Shown here: piece by piece, positions 1 through 5,406 of the stretch | Layout: the number at the start of each line of letters is the position of its first letter | Numbering within the stretch: the first letter of the stretch is position 1 | Source: Methylococcaceae bacterium | GTDB lineage: Bacteria; Pseudomonadota; Gammaproteobacteria; Methylococcales; Methylomonadaceae | DNA length: 5,420 nucleotides | Reading direction: 5' to 3' | NCBI GenBank assembly: GCA_003155565.1 | Contig: PMDM01000155.1 | Span: 450 to 5,869, forward strand | Made by a program: the position numbers and the translations under genes | The notes under the pieces: model-generated | What the model saw: only the letters and a program-made list of their open reading frames with translations | Database searches by the model: none | What the model was told of the DNA's origin: nothing

Positions 1-137
1 CCTTGAAATCTGGGCTCATTGGACCAGATACAACCCAGTTCCTGTGCCAAGGTATCTAAAAACAAAAACCCGGCATTATGCCGGGTTTTTTCGTACTGCT
101 GACCCGGATTACCCAAGCCAACGATAAGCTTAATCAT
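1..137 (-). CDS. pth: Peptidyl-tRNA hydrolase, N-terminal part (cut by the window edge)
   Basis: Pth releases tRNA from peptidyl-tRNA that has dropped off the ribosome; it is a cytoplasmic monomer and essential in many bacteria. The reading frame starts at ATG 135-137 and gives 45 complete codons before the left edge. The N-terminus [20 protein letters not shown] is the classical Pth opening, followed by NAGFLFLD. Asn10 and the catalytic His20 fall at the same positions as in E. coli Pth, and the family block TRHNxGF is intact. The start lies 10 bases after the rplY stop. Upstream there is only a weak SD-like AAAGTAG overlapping that stop, so translation is probably coupled to rplY. Codons 16-25 contain a terminator-like palindrome, listed separately. 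The rest of the protein (about 190 residues in the family) is outside the window. The identification is secure; the integrity of the remainder cannot be judged. Confidence 0.95.
   Translation of the reverse strand, partial: MIKLIVGLGNPGQQYEKTRHNAGFLFLDTLAQELGCIWSNEPRFQ
64..90 (-). repeat. Perfect 13-bp-arm palindrome with T-tract inside pth
   Basis: Arms 64-76 and 78-90 are perfect reverse complements around one central base (77). The core is CCCGGCA/TGCCGGG, flanked by A5 and T5. Read on the pth sense strand, the GC-rich hairpin is followed by TTTTTGTTTTT, the shape of an intrinsic terminator. It is not in an intergenic gap: it lies within pth codons 16-25, which encode the catalytic-site block including His20. 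It may act as an attenuator or be only a by-product of codon choice; no activity can be claimed from sequence alone. Confidence 0.75.
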
Positions 138-147
138 GACAACTACT

Positions 148-750
148 TTATTCAACAGCCTCGTCTTTACTGGCTTTTGACGCCATCATGGAAGCAACAG
201 GCAAATCATGTTCCGGGCCCTGAGCCAAAACCACAATCTCAATACCTGCAGGCAATACAACATTTGAAAGATGAATAGTTTCACCAATATCCAGGCCAGC
301 CAGATCTACCTCAAGATATTCAGGCAAGGCCGAAGGCAGACATAAAACTTCTACATAAACCATAGAGTGGGTTACGATACCGCCTTTTTTTCCACCAATA
401 GAAGTTGCTTCATTGATAAAATGCAACGGCACATGTACTTTTACTGCTTCAGACATATTAACCCGGAAAAAATCCAGATGTAAAATCTGAAATTTTGCAG
501 GGTTACGCTGAACACCTTTCAGGATTGCTTGCTCTGTTTTTCCATCAACAGTGACATCCAGTACATGCGAATAAACCGCCTCATGTTCGAGATGCTTAAT
601 GAGTTCATTATGATTTAAGACCAGCATTTGAGGCTCAATATGACCACCGTATATTACTTCAGGCACATTACCTTGACGACGCGCATTTCTTGCTGCGCTC
701 TTACCTGATTGCCCACGGCTTTCGGCAACAAATTCAAATACGTTAGACAT
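148..750 (-). CDS. rplY: 50S ribosomal protein L25, long form with CTC domain
   Basis: L25 binds 5S rRNA in the central protuberance of the large ribosomal subunit. The 200-residue product is the long (TL5/CTC) type: an N-terminal L25 domain at about residues 4-95, then the beta-rich C-terminal CTC domain at about 100-185, and a short acidic, Ala/Ser/Lys-containing tail. Recognisable blocks are [21 protein letters not shown] (residues 16-36), matching the family's RNA-binding start, and [18 protein letters not shown] (80-97), matching the typical VQRHP...HxDF motif with Asn at 83 where His is common. E. coli L25 has only the first domain, whereas many other gammaproteobacteria carry the long form. 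The ATG at 748-750 is preceded by GAGG four bases upstream. The 85-base gap to prs is the widest in the cluster and could hold a separate promoter, though none is convincing. pth follows after 10 bases. Confidence 0.96.
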   Translation of the reverse strand: MSNVFEFVAESRGQSGKSAARNARRQGNVPEVIYGGHIEPQMLVLNHNELIKHLEHEAVYSHVLDVTVDGKTEQAILKGVQRNPAKFQILHLDFFRVNMSEAVKVHVPLHFINEATSIGGKKGGIVTHSMVYVEVLCLPSALPEYLEVDLAGLDIGETIHLSNVVLPAGIEIVVLAQGPEHDLPVASMMASKASKDEAVE

Positions 751-754
751 TTTT

Positions 755-758
755 CCTC
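755..758 (-). promoter_or_regulatory. Ribosome binding site of rplY
   Basis: On the minus strand GAGG is followed by four A residues and then the ATG at 748-750. This fixes the start of L25, with the family N-terminus beginning immediately after it. The spacing is at the short end of the usual range. Confidence 0.7.
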
Positions 759-815
759 ACAATTTTTTCTGAAGTCCGTGCCTTAAAAGCACACACATTA
801 AATTCTATCAATCAA

Positions 816-849
816 TAACTATTATTTACGTATAGTTAATCTACGTAAA
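816..849 (-). repeat. Two overlapping, mutually exclusive inverted repeats at the prs stop codon
   Basis: One inverted repeat has 8-base arms at 825-832 (TTTACGTA) and 842-849 (TACGTAAA) with a 9-base spacer that contains the prs stop at 836-838. A second has 7-base arms at 816-822 (TAACTAT) and 832-838 (ATAGTTA) and uses the stop codon itself. They share base 832 and interleave, so only one could form at a time. Both stems are AT-rich and neither is followed by a T-run on the sense strand, so they are not intrinsic terminators. Function is unknown, and short repeats of this kind can arise by chance in AT-rich spacers. Confidence 0.4.
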
Positions 850-1789
850 GCGAACTAACCGACTCACCCACTGCAATTCGTCTTATTGTCTCAGCCAACA
901 TTTCTGCAACGCTAAGCTGTCTTATTTTTCCGGACTGAGCCGCCTCCTGATTCAGCGGTATAGTATCCGTAACAACCAACTCATCAAGCACAGAGCCATT
1001 CAAGTTTTTCATCGCATTGCCTGACAATACTGCATGAGTACAATAGGCAACCACTTTTGTTGCGCCGTGTTTTTTCAGCGCAGTAGCTGCGTGGCACAAA
1101 GTGCCTGCCGTATCAACCAAATCGTCAATAAGGACACAAGTGCGACCATCAACATCACCAATGATGTGCATAATCTCCGAGACATTGGCCTTGGGTCTGC
1201 GCTTATCGATGATGGCAAGATCCGCATCATCAAGGCGTTTTGCAAGGGCTCGCGCCCTGACAACACCACCAACATCCGGTGAAACAACTATCAGATCTTT
1301 ATATTGTTGCCGCCACACATCACCTAAAAGGAGGGGTGATGAATAAACATTATCCACAGGAATATCAAAAAAACCCTGGATTTGGTCAGCATGTAAATCA
1401 ACTGTTAAAACCCGATTAGCACCTGATTGCTCTATCATTTGGGCAACCAGCTTGGCGCTAATTGGCACTCGCGCCGATCTCGACCTTCTGTCTTGCCGAG
1501 CATAGCCGTAATAAGGCAACACTGCCGTTATTCGTGATGCGGAGGCACGCTTGAGCGCGTCCATCATCACCAGCAGTTCCATCAAATTTTCGTTAGTGGG
1601 CGAACACGTTGGCTGGATGACAAAAACATCCTTACCACGGACGTTTTCTTCAATTTCTACAGCAACCTCACCATCACTAAAGCGCCCAACAGTCGCCATA
1701 CCCAGACGCATGTTAAGTTTTTTAACTATACCCTCGGACAAAGCCAAGTTAGCATTTCCCGAAAACACCATCATAGCGGTGTCGTTCAT
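836..1789 (-). CDS. prs: Ribose-phosphate pyrophosphokinase (PRPP synthetase)
   Basis: Prs transfers pyrophosphate from ATP to ribose 5-phosphate to give PRPP, the precursor for purines, pyrimidines, NAD, His and Trp; it is cytoplasmic and forms hexamers in the family. The 317-residue product matches E. coli Prs (315 residues) along its whole length. Visible landmarks are GRFSDGE (35-41), [11 protein letters not shown] (49-59), PTNENLMEL (64-72), [10 protein letters not shown] (93-102), the PRPP-synthetase signature [11 protein letters not shown] (131-141) with the metal-binding His133, the flexible-loop KRRPKAN (196-202) with catalytic Lys196 and Arg198, and the PRPP-binding loop [13 protein letters not shown] (219-231). 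Nothing essential is missing. ATG 1787-1789 is chosen over the nearby Met6 and Met7 because AGGAG lies seven bases upstream of it. The gene starts 40 bases after tRNA-Gln and is probably co-transcribed with ispE and the tRNA. Confidence 0.98.
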   Translation of the reverse strand: MNDTAMMVFSGNANLALSEGIVKKLNMRLGMATVGRFSDGEVAVEIEENVRGKDVFVIQPTCSPTNENLMELLVMMDALKRASASRITAVLPYYGYARQDRRSRSARVPISAKLVAQMIEQSGANRVLTVDLHADQIQGFFDIPVDNVYSSPLLLGDVWRQQYKDLIVVSPDVGGVVRARALAKRLDDADLAIIDKRRPKANVSEIMHIIGDVDGRTCVLIDDLVDTAGTLCHAATALKKHGATKVVAYCTHAVLSGNAMKNLNGSVLDELVVTDTIPLNQEAAQSGKIRQLSVAEMLAETIRRIAVGESVSSLYVD

Positions 1790-1796
1790 CCGAGTT

Positions 1797-1801
1797 CTCC
1801 T
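1797..1801 (-). promoter_or_regulatory. Ribosome binding site of prs
   Basis: AGGAG on the minus strand sits seven bases before the ATG at 1787-1789. It selects this start over the in-frame ATGs at codons 6 and 7. It lies in the 40-base spacer between the 3' CCA of tRNA-Gln and prs, so it stays on the downstream mRNA after tRNA processing. Confidence 0.8.
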
Positions 1802-1829
1802 AAGTCTTTCTTAGCCCATGCGGAAATAG

Positions 1830-1904
1830 TGGCTGGGTCGCTAGGATTCGAACCTAGGTATGCGGAGATCAAAACCCCGTGCCTTACCGCTTGGCGACGA
1901 CCCA
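1830..1904 (-). tRNA. tRNA-Gln (anticodon UUG), CCA encoded
   Basis: The minus strand folds as a complete cloverleaf. The acceptor stem is TGGGTCG (1898-1904) with CGACCCA (1834-1840). The D stem is GCC/GGC with the loop AAGCGGTAA. The anticodon stem is CGGGG/CTCCG around the loop TTTTGAT, with the anticodon TTG at 1870-1872. The T stem is CTAGG/CCTAG around the loop TTCGAAT. The discriminator is G (1833) and CCA is encoded at 1830-1832. The U1-A72 first pair and G73 are known identity features of bacterial tRNA-Gln, and the sequence closely resembles E. coli tRNA-Gln(UUG). The 5' end directly touches the ispE stop codon and prs begins 40 bases after the 3' end, so the tRNA is probably cut from an ispE-prs transcript. 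A tRNA-Gln at this place is also known in Pseudomonas. Confidence 0.97.
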
Positions 1905-2792
1905 TCAATTCACGATATTAAAATGATAAACATTAAGCTTTGCAAATAAAGGCGATTCATTGACCCCTTTTACCAAATAAGCAAGCCACTTATTTTTCAA
2001 CTTGTGGTAAGCCTCGGCGGCTGCATCGTACGAATCAAACTGTGCAAATACACACGCACCCGTTCCCGTAAGTCTTGCCTCAGAAAACTCAGACAGCTCT
2101 TGCAAAGCTTCTTTAACTAGCGGGTAACGCCCACAAACCACCTGAAGACAGTCGTTTTGGTGTTCGCCCCCAATAAAGCCCAGCATTGTGATGGATTTAC
2201 TATTACGTGTCAAATCTTTAGCGGAAAAAATTTCCTTTGTTTCCACATGGCAATCCGGCTTTATGATCACAAGCCATTGTTCAGGAATGATAATTTTACC
2301 GAGCTTTTCACCAACCCCTTCGCCCCATGAAGAATATCCGTAAATAAACACCGGGACATCTGCGCCTAGCAACAAACCCATCGTGAGCAGTTTTTCTTTT
2401 GGAAGATTTAACCCCCAAAGCGCATTCAGCACCACCAAAGTGGTTGCAGCGTCAGAGCTACCACCGCCCAAACCGCCACCCATAGGCAAGTTTTTTTCCA
2501 CCTCGATGCACACGCCTAAATCACAGCCGGTCTCGGCTTTTAACAACTTGGCAGCCCGTACCGTTAAATCATCCGCCTCCGCCACACCAGAAATGGTTTT
2601 TAGCAGCCGTATTTCTCCGTTCTCAGCAGGATGAAAAGTAAGCCAATCGCATAAGTCTACAAACTGGAACACGGTTTGGAGGAGATGATAACCGTCTTCC
2701 CTCTGCCCGATAATACGCAACATCAAATTCAATTTTGCAGGTGCAGGCCATCTTTCTGCCCATGCCGACTGCTTAGTTAGCCTTTCCGCCAT
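1905..2792 (-). CDS. ispE: 4-diphosphocytidyl-2-C-methyl-D-erythritol kinase
   Basis: IspE phosphorylates the 2-hydroxyl of CDP-methylerythritol with ATP, a middle step of the MEP route to isoprenoids. It is a cytoplasmic GHMP-family kinase. The 295-residue product begins, after a 14-residue lead, with WPAPAKLNLMLRI (15-27), carrying the conserved Lys20. GYHLLQTVFQFVD (35-47) follows, then the ATP-binding GHMP loop PMGGGLGGGSSDAA (103-116). LGADVPVF (142-149) carries the proposed catalytic Asp145, and the third motif RLTGTGACVFA is at 240-250. All motifs are intact and the length is typical. ATG 2790-2792 lies inside lolB, giving a 20-base overlap in another frame. A weak GGGA lies about six bases upstream, and no closer in-frame start precedes the conserved block, so coupling to lolB is likely. 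The TGA at 1905-1907 abuts tRNA-Gln. Confidence 0.97.
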   Translation of the reverse strand: MAERLTKQSAWAERWPAPAKLNLMLRIIGQREDGYHLLQTVFQFVDLCDWLTFHPAENGEIRLLKTISGVAEADDLTVRAAKLLKAETGCDLGVCIEVEKNLPMGGGLGGGSSDAATTLVVLNALWGLNLPKEKLLTMGLLLGADVPVFIYGYSSWGEGVGEKLGKIIIPEQWLVIIKPDCHVETKEIFSAKDLTRNSKSITMLGFIGGEHQNDCLQVVCGRYPLVKEALQELSEFSEARLTGTGACVFAQFDSYDAAAEAYHKLKNKWLAYLVKGVNESPLFAKLNVYHFNIVN

Positions 2793-3369
2793 TTAAATCC
2801 CATTGGTCGATAATCAGTTTCAGTTTTACATGTTCATTAGAAACTGCCATTTTATGCGGCAGGGTCTCAACACCTGTCTTCTGCATTTCCTTAAAAGCGA
2901 TCAACCATCCATCTTGCACATAGCCATCGCCAGTTTCCTGAAATTTTTGGCCTGATTCTGGAAGCCCCACTGTCCAAAAACGAAGTGACTGTAACGGCAC
3001 AAACAGGCCTAATTGTTGATTAATAAACTGTTCTGGTTGGTTTGATGATTGGACATTGCCACCTCCCCGGTCTATTTTAACGAAATCATCGCTTAGAACA
3101 ATCACGACAGCACCTTGACCTAAAGGCCCTGACAAGCGTATTTTCTCGAAATCAGGCTGATGATTCCATTCGATATTTGCCGACCATGAATCTTTTGGCG
3201 ATGTTATTGCTACTCGCCCTTCCATACGCCATTCCCGCATATCATAAAGATGCAACCTTGCAGCCTGGGAATAAGAGCCGCTCGGAGCAGTCGATACGCT
3301 TGCACAAGCCGAAAGCAACAGCACAAAAAAACAGACTGTGCCTAGCTGTTTTGTTAGTTGACGCAACAC
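2773..3369 (-). CDS. lolB: Outer-membrane lipoprotein receptor LolB
   Basis: LolB receives lipoproteins from the periplasmic carrier LolA and inserts them into the inner leaflet of the outer membrane. The 198-residue product has a short basic start, a hydrophobic stretch (11-20) and the lipobox LSAC with the lipidated Cys22. Ala at +2 is not an inner-membrane retention signal. The mature part shows WRMEGRVAI (47-55), GPLGQGA (81-87), GLFVPLQSLRFWTVGLP (121-137) and an ending of LPHKMAV plus LKLIIDQW, the spacing expected of the LolB fold. The start is GTG 3367-3369, one base after the upstream stop; TTG at the next codon is an alternative. Later ATGs would remove the signal peptide. No clear SD is visible, so translation probably depends on coupling to the TPR gene. 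The 3' end overlaps ispE by 20 bases. Confidence 0.93.
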   Translation of the reverse strand: MLRQLTKQLGTVCFFVLLLSACASVSTAPSGSYSQAARLHLYDMREWRMEGRVAITSPKDSWSANIEWNHQPDFEKIRLSGPLGQGAVVIVLSDDFVKIDRGGGNVQSSNQPEQFINQQLGLFVPLQSLRFWTVGLPESGQKFQETGDGYVQDGWLIAFKEMQKTGVETLPHKMAVSNEHVKLKLIIDQWDLNGGKAN

Positions 3370-3370
3370 T

Positions 3371-5122
3371 TTATTTACTGGAATCTAATTGCAAAAATTT
3401 ATTTTTAAAACCAAGCAGATAAGGATCATCAGGCGCGTTATCTAAGGCATTTACAATTAATTTTTTGGCATCATCTTTTTTTCCAGAAACCCAAAGCACT
3501 TCGGCAAGATGTGCGGCAATTTCATTTTCGGGTTGCTTCTCGTACGCCCGTTGCAGGTAGTCCAGGGCTATATGGTGATTGCCCATTTTGTATTTTAGCC
3601 AACCATAGCTATCCAGGATAACCGGCTCGTCCGGCTTTATTCGTAAGGCTTGAAGTAGATAGGTTTCCGCTTCTGCATAACGTGTGGTTTTGTCAGCAAG
3701 ACTGTAACCCAGCGCGTTTAAGGCTTCGACATTATCGGGTGCCTTCGCCAGTATTTTCTGTAAATCAGCTTCCATGACAGCTAACTTACCCATTCGGTCA
3801 GCCATCAAAGCCCTGGAATAGAGCAATTCCTCCTGATCTGGATAATTTTTTAATTCACCAGTCAAGTAGTTGTACGCTTTTTCATACTGCTTTTGTTGGC
3901 TGTACAATTCCGCCTGAATCAACACAATACGCGTTTTTTGTTTTGGAAATTTACCCGGCAGGGCTTTCAACCGCTGTTCCGCCTTATCGAACTGCTTATC
4001 TTTGGCAAGCAAAGAAATCGCAGTCACCACTGCTTCAAATTGGAATGGCCCTTCAGTAACTTTATCGAACCAAGTTAAGGCATTTCCCGTGTTATCACGT
4101 TTTTCTTCTATTTTTCCCAGATAAAAATTCGCTTGATTACGCCATTCGGCTTGCCCAAGCAACTGCTTGAAAATATCTTCGGCCTTGTCGTCGCGGTCTA
4201 ATTGCAAATTCACCAGACCTAAGGAAAATTGGCTTTCAAAATCCTTAGCATTATTGGCGATGAGTGTTTCGTATACCTCGCCCGCCTCTTCATACTTAGC
4301 TGACTTGATAAGCACCTGGGCCAGCATTTTTTTAAATTTTTGATTCTCGGGATATTTAAGCGAAGCATTCCTCAACAAAGTTTCAGCACGCTTGAAATCT
4401 TCTGCGTAGACCGCCATCTGGGCTTGCAGAATCAAAGCCTTATCCCAATTCGGCTGCAATCGCAATGCTTGCTCGACTTTTCTTTCAGCCAAGCCATTAT
4501 TTTTCATATCCGCCGCTAACAAAGACTGAATAAAATAAACCCCTGCCTGATCGGGATGTTTAACCGACAAGGCTTCCATCACATCGTAAATGAACGGGAC
4601 GTTACCTTCTTTTTGTAGGGCACTTGCCAGTTCAAATAAGGTCTTTTCGAAACCGGCAGGATCTTGTTTCAGGAGCGCACTTAACTGCTCAACGGCCTGC
4701 TGTTTATTTTCAGCCTTTAATGCCGACAGTGCGGCAATTTTTCTGGCTGACAGGTTGTTCGGTTCTTGTTTTAACCATAAAGAGACAGCCTCATTAGACT
4801 TGTTGCCATCCTTGATATAAAGGGCAATCATTGCCGCCCGTTCAGTAAGCCTTGGATCATGGACGCGTTTGGCGGCTTCCAGATACCCTTCCAGGGCGAC
4901 ATCATACTGGCCTCTTTGTCCGGCGATCTCCGCAGTCAGCAACATAAAGAGCACATCGGGATCAAGGGAAGATTTATCTTCCTTACGTTCACTTTTACTT
5001 AGGGGCTTGGTCGGCTCAACAGGTTTCACAGACGCTTTAGGTGTCGAAACCTGTTCCGGTGCAGTAGCACAACCAACAAAAAAAACGAGGGAAATAACTG
5101 AAAACAATCTTAAAATTGACAC
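3371..5122 (-). CDS. TPR-repeat outer-membrane lipoprotein, LbcA-like
   Basis: This is a 583-residue predicted lipoprotein. It has a signal peptide with lipobox FVGC (Cys18, Ala at +2, so outer-membrane sorting), a Lys/Pro/Ser-rich linker at about 19-52, then tetratricopeptide repeats over nearly all the rest. The clearest repeats are at about 74-84, 206-258, 263-325, 329-356, 373-425 and 464-565. The segment EALNALGYSLAD (466-477), followed by PVILDSYGWLKYKMG and EIAAHLAEVLW, is typical of this family. In P. aeruginosa the gene at this locus (PA4667) encodes LbcA, which recruits the protease CtpA to degrade peptidoglycan hydrolases. A like role here is inferred from position and architecture; no CtpA gene is in the window. 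The GTG start (5120-5122) is set by AGGA six bases upstream. lolB follows one base after the stop. Another TPR scaffold function cannot be excluded. Confidence 0.88.
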   Translation of the reverse strand: MSILRLFSVISLVFFVGCATAPEQVSTPKASVKPVEPTKPLSKSERKEDKSSLDPDVLFMLLTAEIAGQRGQYDVALEGYLEAAKRVHDPRLTERAAMIALYIKDGNKSNEAVSLWLKQEPNNLSARKIAALSALKAENKQQAVEQLSALLKQDPAGFEKTLFELASALQKEGNVPFIYDVMEALSVKHPDQAGVYFIQSLLAADMKNNGLAERKVEQALRLQPNWDKALILQAQMAVYAEDFKRAETLLRNASLKYPENQKFKKMLAQVLIKSAKYEEAGEVYETLIANNAKDFESQFSLGLVNLQLDRDDKAEDIFKQLLGQAEWRNQANFYLGKIEEKRDNTGNALTWFDKVTEGPFQFEAVVTAISLLAKDKQFDKAEQRLKALPGKFPKQKTRIVLIQAELYSQQKQYEKAYNYLTGELKNYPDQEELLYSRALMADRMGKLAVMEADLQKILAKAPDNVEALNALGYSLADKTTRYAEAETYLLQALRIKPDEPVILDSYGWLKYKMGNHHIALDYLQRAYEKQPENEIAAHLAEVLWVSGKKDDAKKLIVNALDNAPDDPYLLGFKNKFLQLDSSK

Positions 5123-5128
5123 AGATGA

Positions 5129-5132
5129 TCCT
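5129..5132 (-). promoter_or_regulatory. Ribosome binding site of the TPR lipoprotein gene
   Basis: AGGA on the minus strand stands six bases before GTG 5120-5122. This supports the GTG as the real start. An upstream GTG (at about 5144) is followed soon by an in-frame stop, and the lipobox requires a start close to this point. Confidence 0.65.
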
Positions 5133-5159
5133 ATCTATAATTCACAAAATATCTCGCAT

Positions 5160-5187
5160 AGATTAGCAGAAAACCCAATTGGTTCAG
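5160..5187 (-). promoter_or_regulatory. Candidate sigma70 promoter of the leftward operon (extended -10)
   Basis: On the minus strand CTGAAC (5182-5187) may serve as the -35 and TAATCT (5160-5165) as the -10, with a 16-base spacer. A TGC directly before the -10 makes an extended -10 element. Transcription would begin near 5153, leaving a leader of about 30 bases before the GTG at 5122, which fits. The hexamers are only moderate matches, and an AT-rich region offers rivals, so this is a prediction. The small palindrome CCAATTGG (5175-5182) lies within the spacer and touches the -35. Confidence 0.35.
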
Positions 5188-5406
5188 ACTGTTAATTTAT
5201 TTCCAATATTTTGTACGTATACTCAGATAACATAATGAAGTAACCAAAAGAACCGGCACTACGCTAATAATTAGTTAAAAATCATAAATTTACCAAATAT
5301 TGAACGGGTATTTCCTTGTTAAACCGGCAACTTTGTCCTTGCAAATAACAGCTTTATTTCTGCTTGGATTAAACAATGCACTTTTAAAATATGTTCAGCT
5401 TATCCG

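Larger units (their letters stand above)
5123..5406. other. AT-rich upstream region between the TPR gene and the probable hemA
   Basis: This region has no convincing gene and no terminator. It carries stops in all frames and is richer in A+T than the flanking genes. It holds the RBS and candidate promoter of the leftward operon. Other visible items are an 8-base direct repeat AACCGGCA at 5251-5258 and 5322-5329, and a distant inverted pair CAATATTT (5204-5211) and AAATATTG (5295-5302). A rightward promoter for hemA would be expected near the right end. TTGGAT (5364-5369) with TAAAAT (5385-5390) is present, but its 15-base spacing is too short to trust. Confidence 0.6.

Noticed and set aside
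61..95. An intrinsic terminator ending the cluster.
   Set aside because: The hairpin and T-run look right, but they are inside the pth reading frame, which continues intact through them with conserved residues on both sides. It is reported instead as a possible intragenic attenuator.
219..220. Residue-level oddity: Ala instead of Gly in the Prs PRPP loop (DTAGT, residues 226-230).
   Set aside because: Ala at this position is found in other bacterial PRPP synthetases such as that of Bacillus, so it is normal variation. The coordinates given here are residue numbers of Prs, not bases.
78..278. A 66-codon plus-strand frame opposite the start of pth and the end of rplY.
   Set aside because: It lies antisense to two secure genes (pth and rplY), resembles no family I know, and its ATG falls in the palindrome of pth.
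385..391. A7 run in rplY (Gly-Lys-Lys-Gly) as a possible slippage site.
   Set aside because: The frame is intact across it, a -1 shift gives only a short unrelated tail, and no stimulatory structure is evident.
778..800. Hairpin GTGC...GCAC between prs and rplY as a terminator.
   Set aside because: The stem is only 4-6 pairs and is followed on the sense strand by an A-run, not a T-run.
1329..1419. Plus-strand AGGAGG with ATG at 1339 and a 26-codon frame ending in TAG at 1417-1419.
   Set aside because: It is antisense to conserved prs codons ([10 protein letters not shown]), and the SD-like string is the complement of ordinary Pro-Leu-Leu codons. The peptide has no recognisable feature.
2678..2790. 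Plus-strand GGAGGAG with ATG at 2685 and a short frame.
   Set aside because: It is the complement of the conserved GYHLLQT codons of ispE, so the SD-like match is explained by the protein on the other strand.
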